Source: Candidatus Eiseniibacteriota bacterium | GTDB taxonomy: Bacteria; JAFGKV01 | Length of the DNA stretch: 5,845 bases | Assembly (NCBI GenBank): GCA_025453925.1 | Contig: JALOPK010000220.1 | Span: forward strand, 1 to 5,845 | Direction of reading: 5' to 3' | Shown: one piece after another, positions 4,562 through 5,845 of the stretch | How the letters are laid out: every line of letters begins with the position of its first letter | Position numbering within the stretch: the stretch's first letter is position 1 | Translations under genes and position numbers: made by a program | The notes under the pieces: model-generated | What the model was told of the DNA's origin: nothing | The model's input: the letters and a program-made list of their open reading frames with translations, nothing else | Databases searched by the model: none

Positions 4562-5845
4562 GGTGTGATCCCTGACGGCGTGATGAGACTCGGTAAGAAC
4601 TCCTCTGGAGCATTGTACCCCAATAGATTGAGTATCGTTGCGGCGACATTGCCCAGACCCGGGTCAGGCGCCGACCGGAGCGCGTAGCCCGGACGGGAAC
4701 GCGTATCCGCGATCAGGAAGGGCACGGGGTTGAGGCTGTGACTCGTAAGCGGCAGCGGAGTTCCCGACGAATCCCGCAGCACCAACCCGTTCTTGGCCCG
4801 CTGGTACATCTGATCTGCGTTGCCGTGGTCGGCGGTGACCACCATGACGCCGCGAGCTTTGCGAATCTCGTCCCATACTCGCCCGATGCAGAGATCGACC
4901 GCCTCAACGGCAATGATGGTAGCGTCCATCACCCCGGTATGCCCCACCATGTCGCCGTTGGCGAAGTTCACCCGGATGAAGGGAAAGAGGCTCGAGCGAA
5001 TGCCTTCGATCACCTCGTCGGCCACCTCGGCGGCCTTCATCCAGGGTCGCTGCTCGAAAGGCACCCGATCGGATGGCACTTCTGTATAGCGTTCGATCTC
5101 ATCATCGAACTTGCCGCTACGGTTCCCGTTCCAGAAGTACGTGACATGCCCGAATTTCTGCGTCTCCGCCACCGCGAGCTGCGGCACGCATGCCGCAACC
5201 AGATACTCGCTCACGGTGCGCGCGATGGCGGGAGGTTCGACGAGATAGCGTGACGGGATGTGCAGGTCGCCGTCATACTGCATCATGCCTGCATAGAGGA
5301 CCTCCGGCCGCGCCATGCGGTCGAAGTAGGCGAACTCGTCATCCTCGAATGCGCGGCTGATCTCGATGGCGCGGTCGCCGCGGAAGTTGAAGAAGAGGAC
5401 CACGTCGCCGTCCCGCATGACCCCCACCGGGGCGCCCTCATCGGCGATGACAAACTCGGGTAGGAACTGGTCGCTGAGGCCAAGTTCCGTCCGGTACGTG
5501 CGGATTGCCGTCTCCGCATCGGGAAACTGGCGCCCATTCCCGTGCACGTGGGCCTCCCATCCCCGCTGCACGATCCGCCAGTCAGCCTGGTAGCGATCCA
5601 TGGTGGTCACCATGCGGCCGCCGCCGCTGGCGATCCGGTAGTCAAGGCCGGCGCCGCGATACCCGGCGAGCTTCTCCTCCAGAGGCCTGACATACTCCAG
5701 GGCACTGGTCTCCGGCACATCCCGCCCATCCAGCAGGACGTGAACCCGGGCACGCGGCGCCCCGTCCGACCGCGCTCGGTCCAGCAGCATGAACAGATGG
5801 CGGATGTGACTGTGTACGTTGCCGTCGGACAGCAATCCGATGAGA
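4558..5845 (-). CDS. gpmI: 2,3-bisphosphoglycerate-independent phosphoglycerate mutase, plant-like type (5' end outside the window)
   Basis: Glycolytic/gluconeogenic enzyme interconverting 3- and 2-phosphoglycerate in the cytosol through a phosphoserine intermediate with two divalent metal ions. The visible 428 residues begin in the transferase/phosphatase inter-domain region and run to the natural C-terminus, so about 100 or more N-terminal residues, including the catalytic serine, lie beyond the edge. Numbering from the first complete codon: LLSDGNVHSH (4-13), HVLLDGRD (35-42), SGGGRMVTTMDRY (73-85), FFNFRGDR (151-158), KFGHVTYFWNGNRSGKF (230-246), NFANGDMVGHTG (293-304), TADHGNADQM (337-346) and TSHSLNPVPF (367-376). 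The last three hold the metal-binding Asp/His residues. The wording of the middle motifs resembles plant and kinetoplastid iPGM more than the Bacillus/E. coli type. The reading frame stays open to the window edge; a TTG at 5835-5833 is an internal Leu codon of the GLLSDG motif, not the start. The stop overlaps the next gene by 4 nt (TCAT on the plus strand), implying co-translation with the Memo-AMMECR1 gene. The family assignment is very secure. Confidence 0.96.
   Translation of the reverse strand, partial: LIGLLSDGNVHSHIRHLFMLLDRARSDGAPRARVHVLLDGRDVPETSALEYVRPLEEKLAGYRGAGLDYRIASGGGRMVTTMDRYQADWRIVQRGWEAHVHGNGRQFPDAETAIRTYRTELGLSDQFLPEFVIADEGAPVGVMRDGDVVLFFNFRGDRAIEISRAFEDDEFAYFDRMARPEVLYAGMMQYDGDLHIPSRYLVEPPAIARTVSEYLVAACVPQLAVAETQKFGHVTYFWNGNRSGKFDDEIERYTEVPSDRVPFEQRPWMKAAEVADEVIEGIRSSLFPFIRVNFANGDMVGHTGVMDATIIAVEAVDLCIGRVWDEIRKARGVMVVTADHGNADQMYQRAKNGLVLRDSSGTPLPLTSHSLNPVPFLIADTRSRPGYALRSAPDPGLGNVAATILNLLGYNAPEEFLPSLITPSGITP

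Noticed and set aside
4738-5253. Plus-strand open frame of 171 codons
   Set aside because: Antisense to gpmI, and the real minus-strand protein has all the iPGM motifs.

Overview
The window is GC-rich bacterial DNA. All five credible protein genes lie on the minus strand, so the order of transcription runs from high to low coordinates. The organism looks like a Planctomycetota or related PVC-type/environmental lineage. This is inference, based on GC-rich coding, twin-arginine N-termini beginning MNRR, a plant-like iPGM, and intergenic junk repeats of the 'TTCGAYGTT' and 'TATAGGAC' types that I associate with Planctomycetota and neighbouring phyla. A narrower assignment is not supportable from the sequence.

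Layout in transcription order: (1) 5845-4558, the C-terminal ~428 residues of a cofactor-independent phosphoglycerate mutase (gpmI), truncated by the window edge. (2) 4561-3056, a fused Memo-AMMECR1 protein (AmmeMemoRadiSam proteins B and A in one chain), whose start overlaps the gpmI stop by 4 nt. (3) 3055-2334, a 722-bp break in the tight packing. It contains a small DUF559 endonuclease-like gene (2849-2487) bracketed by palindromic GGGAGAGGG-type repeats, including a perfect 40-bp direct repeat, plus TTCGAYGTT-type repeats. (4) 2333-1365, a Tat-signal DUF362 protein. (5) 1368-274, the AmmeMemoRadiSam radical SAM enzyme, which also begins with a twin-arginine signal and starts at TTG inside the DUF362 stop. 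(6) 273-1, noncoding in my reading, with a striking tandem palindrome (116-151) and further repeat remnants.

The genes form a complete AmmeMemoRadiSam set (AMMECR1 + Memo + radical SAM, biochemical role still unknown) together with DUF362. Every member carries an N-terminal extension that looks like an export signal: two good Tat motifs and one short lipoprotein-like segment. This suggests an extracytoplasmic version of a system usually assumed to be cytosolic. The second point of interest is the DUF559 unit, which sits between the two halves of the set like a small mobile or domesticated cassette. Its flanking palindromes appear to supply its ribosome-binding site on one side and a terminator-like hairpin on the other.
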